DNA of 5,621 bases, taken from positions 1-5,621 of the forward strand of contig JAGOUP010000042.1 of assembly GCA_018061205.1 (NCBI GenBank). Direction: 5' to 3'. The translations under genes and the position numbers were made by a program. Shown piece by piece: positions 5,035 through 5,621 of this stretch. The notes beneath the pieces were generated by a model. The model saw nothing but the letters and a program-made list of their open reading frames with translations. It had not been told where the DNA came from and searched no databases. Position 1 is the first letter of the stretch. Each line of letters opens with the position of its first letter. The stretch comes from Candidatus Levyibacteriota bacterium (GTDB taxonomy: Bacteria; Patescibacteriota; Microgenomatia; Levybacterales; UBA12049).

Positions 5035-5621
5035 ACGATACAGACTACACAACATTTTATATTGTCAGACATGGAGAAACGGAATGGAATACAAAACATT
5101 TTGTGCAAGGACATATGGATTCTCCACTAACTCCACGGGGTCTTGAACAAGGGACAATTCTGGGTCAAAAGCTAAAACATATACAGTTTGATCACGTCTA
5201 TTCCTCAGATCTGCTCCGTGCAAAAAAAACAGCAGAACTGATCAGCGCTGAAAAAAATCTCGCCATAAAAACAACCGAGGCACTGAGAGAACAGTCATAT
5301 GGACAATATGAAGGGAAACCACGTGCTGAGTTACTCAATGCGTTTAAAGATTGGGAAGCATTAACAGAAAATGAAAAGTTCACCCAAAAAGTAGCAGACA
5401 TAGAAAGTGACGAAGCCACAGCAACAAGACTGATTACTTTTTTACGAGAAATTGCCGTCACGTATCCCAAAAAAACTATGCTGATTGTTTCTCACGGAAA
5501 AATCATGAAAACGTTTTTGATCCATCTGGGATTTACTACCTATAAAGAGAATCTGTTTATTGAAAATTCAGGATTTATAAAATTGAGATCAGATGGTGTG
5601 GATTTTTTTATCGACGAAGTA
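5031..5621 (+). CDS. Histidine phosphatase / phosphoglycerate mutase-like protein (3' partial)
   Basis: The frame opens with ATG at 5031, overlapping the gatC stop by 4 nt, and stays open for 197 codons to the window edge. It is a branch of the histidine phosphatase superfamily: YIVRHGETEWN (10-20) holds the catalytic His14 that becomes phosphorylated, with Arg13 beside it; YSSDLLRAKKTAE (57-69) supplies Arg63; LREQSYGQYEGK (85-96) holds the likely proton donor Glu87; and IVSHGKIMKTFL holds the second histidine His155. The 2,3-bisphosphoglycerate-independent length and layout resemble GpmB/CobC-type phosphatases rather than the larger glycolytic dPGM, so the substrate cannot be named. The typical SHGG is SHGK here. 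No Shine-Dalgarno is visible, and translation is probably coupled to gatC. Little is likely missing at the C-terminus, since the family core is complete. Confidence 0.9.
   Translation, partial: MNDTDYTTFYIVRHGETEWNTKHFVQGHMDSPLTPRGLEQGTILGQKLKHIQFDHVYSSDLLRAKKTAELISAEKNLAIKTTEALREQSYGQYEGKPRAELLNAFKDWEALTENEKFTQKVADIESDEATATRLITFLREIAVTYPKKTMLIVSHGKIMKTFLIHLGFTTYKENLFIENSGFIKLRSDGVDFFIDEV

Noticed and set aside
4851..5470. Two minus-strand open frames (4851-5114 and 5198-5470)
   Set aside because: Both are opposite well-supported gatC and histidine-phosphatase coding sequence and have low-complexity, serine-rich translations typical of shadows.

Overview
The window reads as a compact, AT-rich bacterial chromosome segment with every recognised gene on the + strand. 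Gene content, short spacers, mixed translation-start signals and invasion by small palindromic repeats suggest a member of the Patescibacteria (Candidate Phyla Radiation), possibly the Microgenomates side. That assignment is inference; no rRNA or marker phylogeny is available here. TGA acts as a normal stop at the end of gatC, so the UGA-as-glycine code of Gracilibacteria/SR1 is not indicated.

Layout: (1) 2-835, the C-terminal PHP nuclease half of a family X DNA polymerase, cut by the window edge; (2) 863-1414 lemA and 1547-2440 htpX, a common membrane-protein/membrane-protease pair, probably served by a promoter inside the end of polX; (3) 2468-3826 murT and 3931-4686 gatD, the two subunits of the lipid II isoglutaminyl synthase that amidates D-glutamate in the peptidoglycan stem peptide; (4) 4732-5034 gatC, the small subunit of the tRNA-dependent amidotransferase, overlapping by ATGA with a histidine-phosphatase gene (5031 onward) that runs off the window. 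GatC and GatD belong to unrelated systems despite their names.

The most interesting layer is repetitive DNA. One family of palindromic units (core TCAT-N-CTGA ... N'-ATC, with N and N' co-varying) appears three times: in frame inside polX (51-70), in frame inside murT (3014-3083), and as a triple-hairpin mosaic between murT and gatD (3838-3920). murT also carries an in-frame heptanucleotide tandem repeat (3671-3694). A separate 8-nt-periodic inverted repeat fills the lemA-htpX spacer (1457-1541). Both genes that carry repeats still look intact, so the elements seem to be tolerated as extra loop peptides, much as palindromic elements are in Rickettsia proteins.

Start signals are mixed. lemA has a clear Shine-Dalgarno sequence. 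murT and gatC each have a perfect TATAAT box ending exactly 6 nt before the start codon, which predicts leaderless mRNAs. The phosphatase start overlaps the gatC stop, and htpX and gatD have no clear Shine-Dalgarno at normal spacing.
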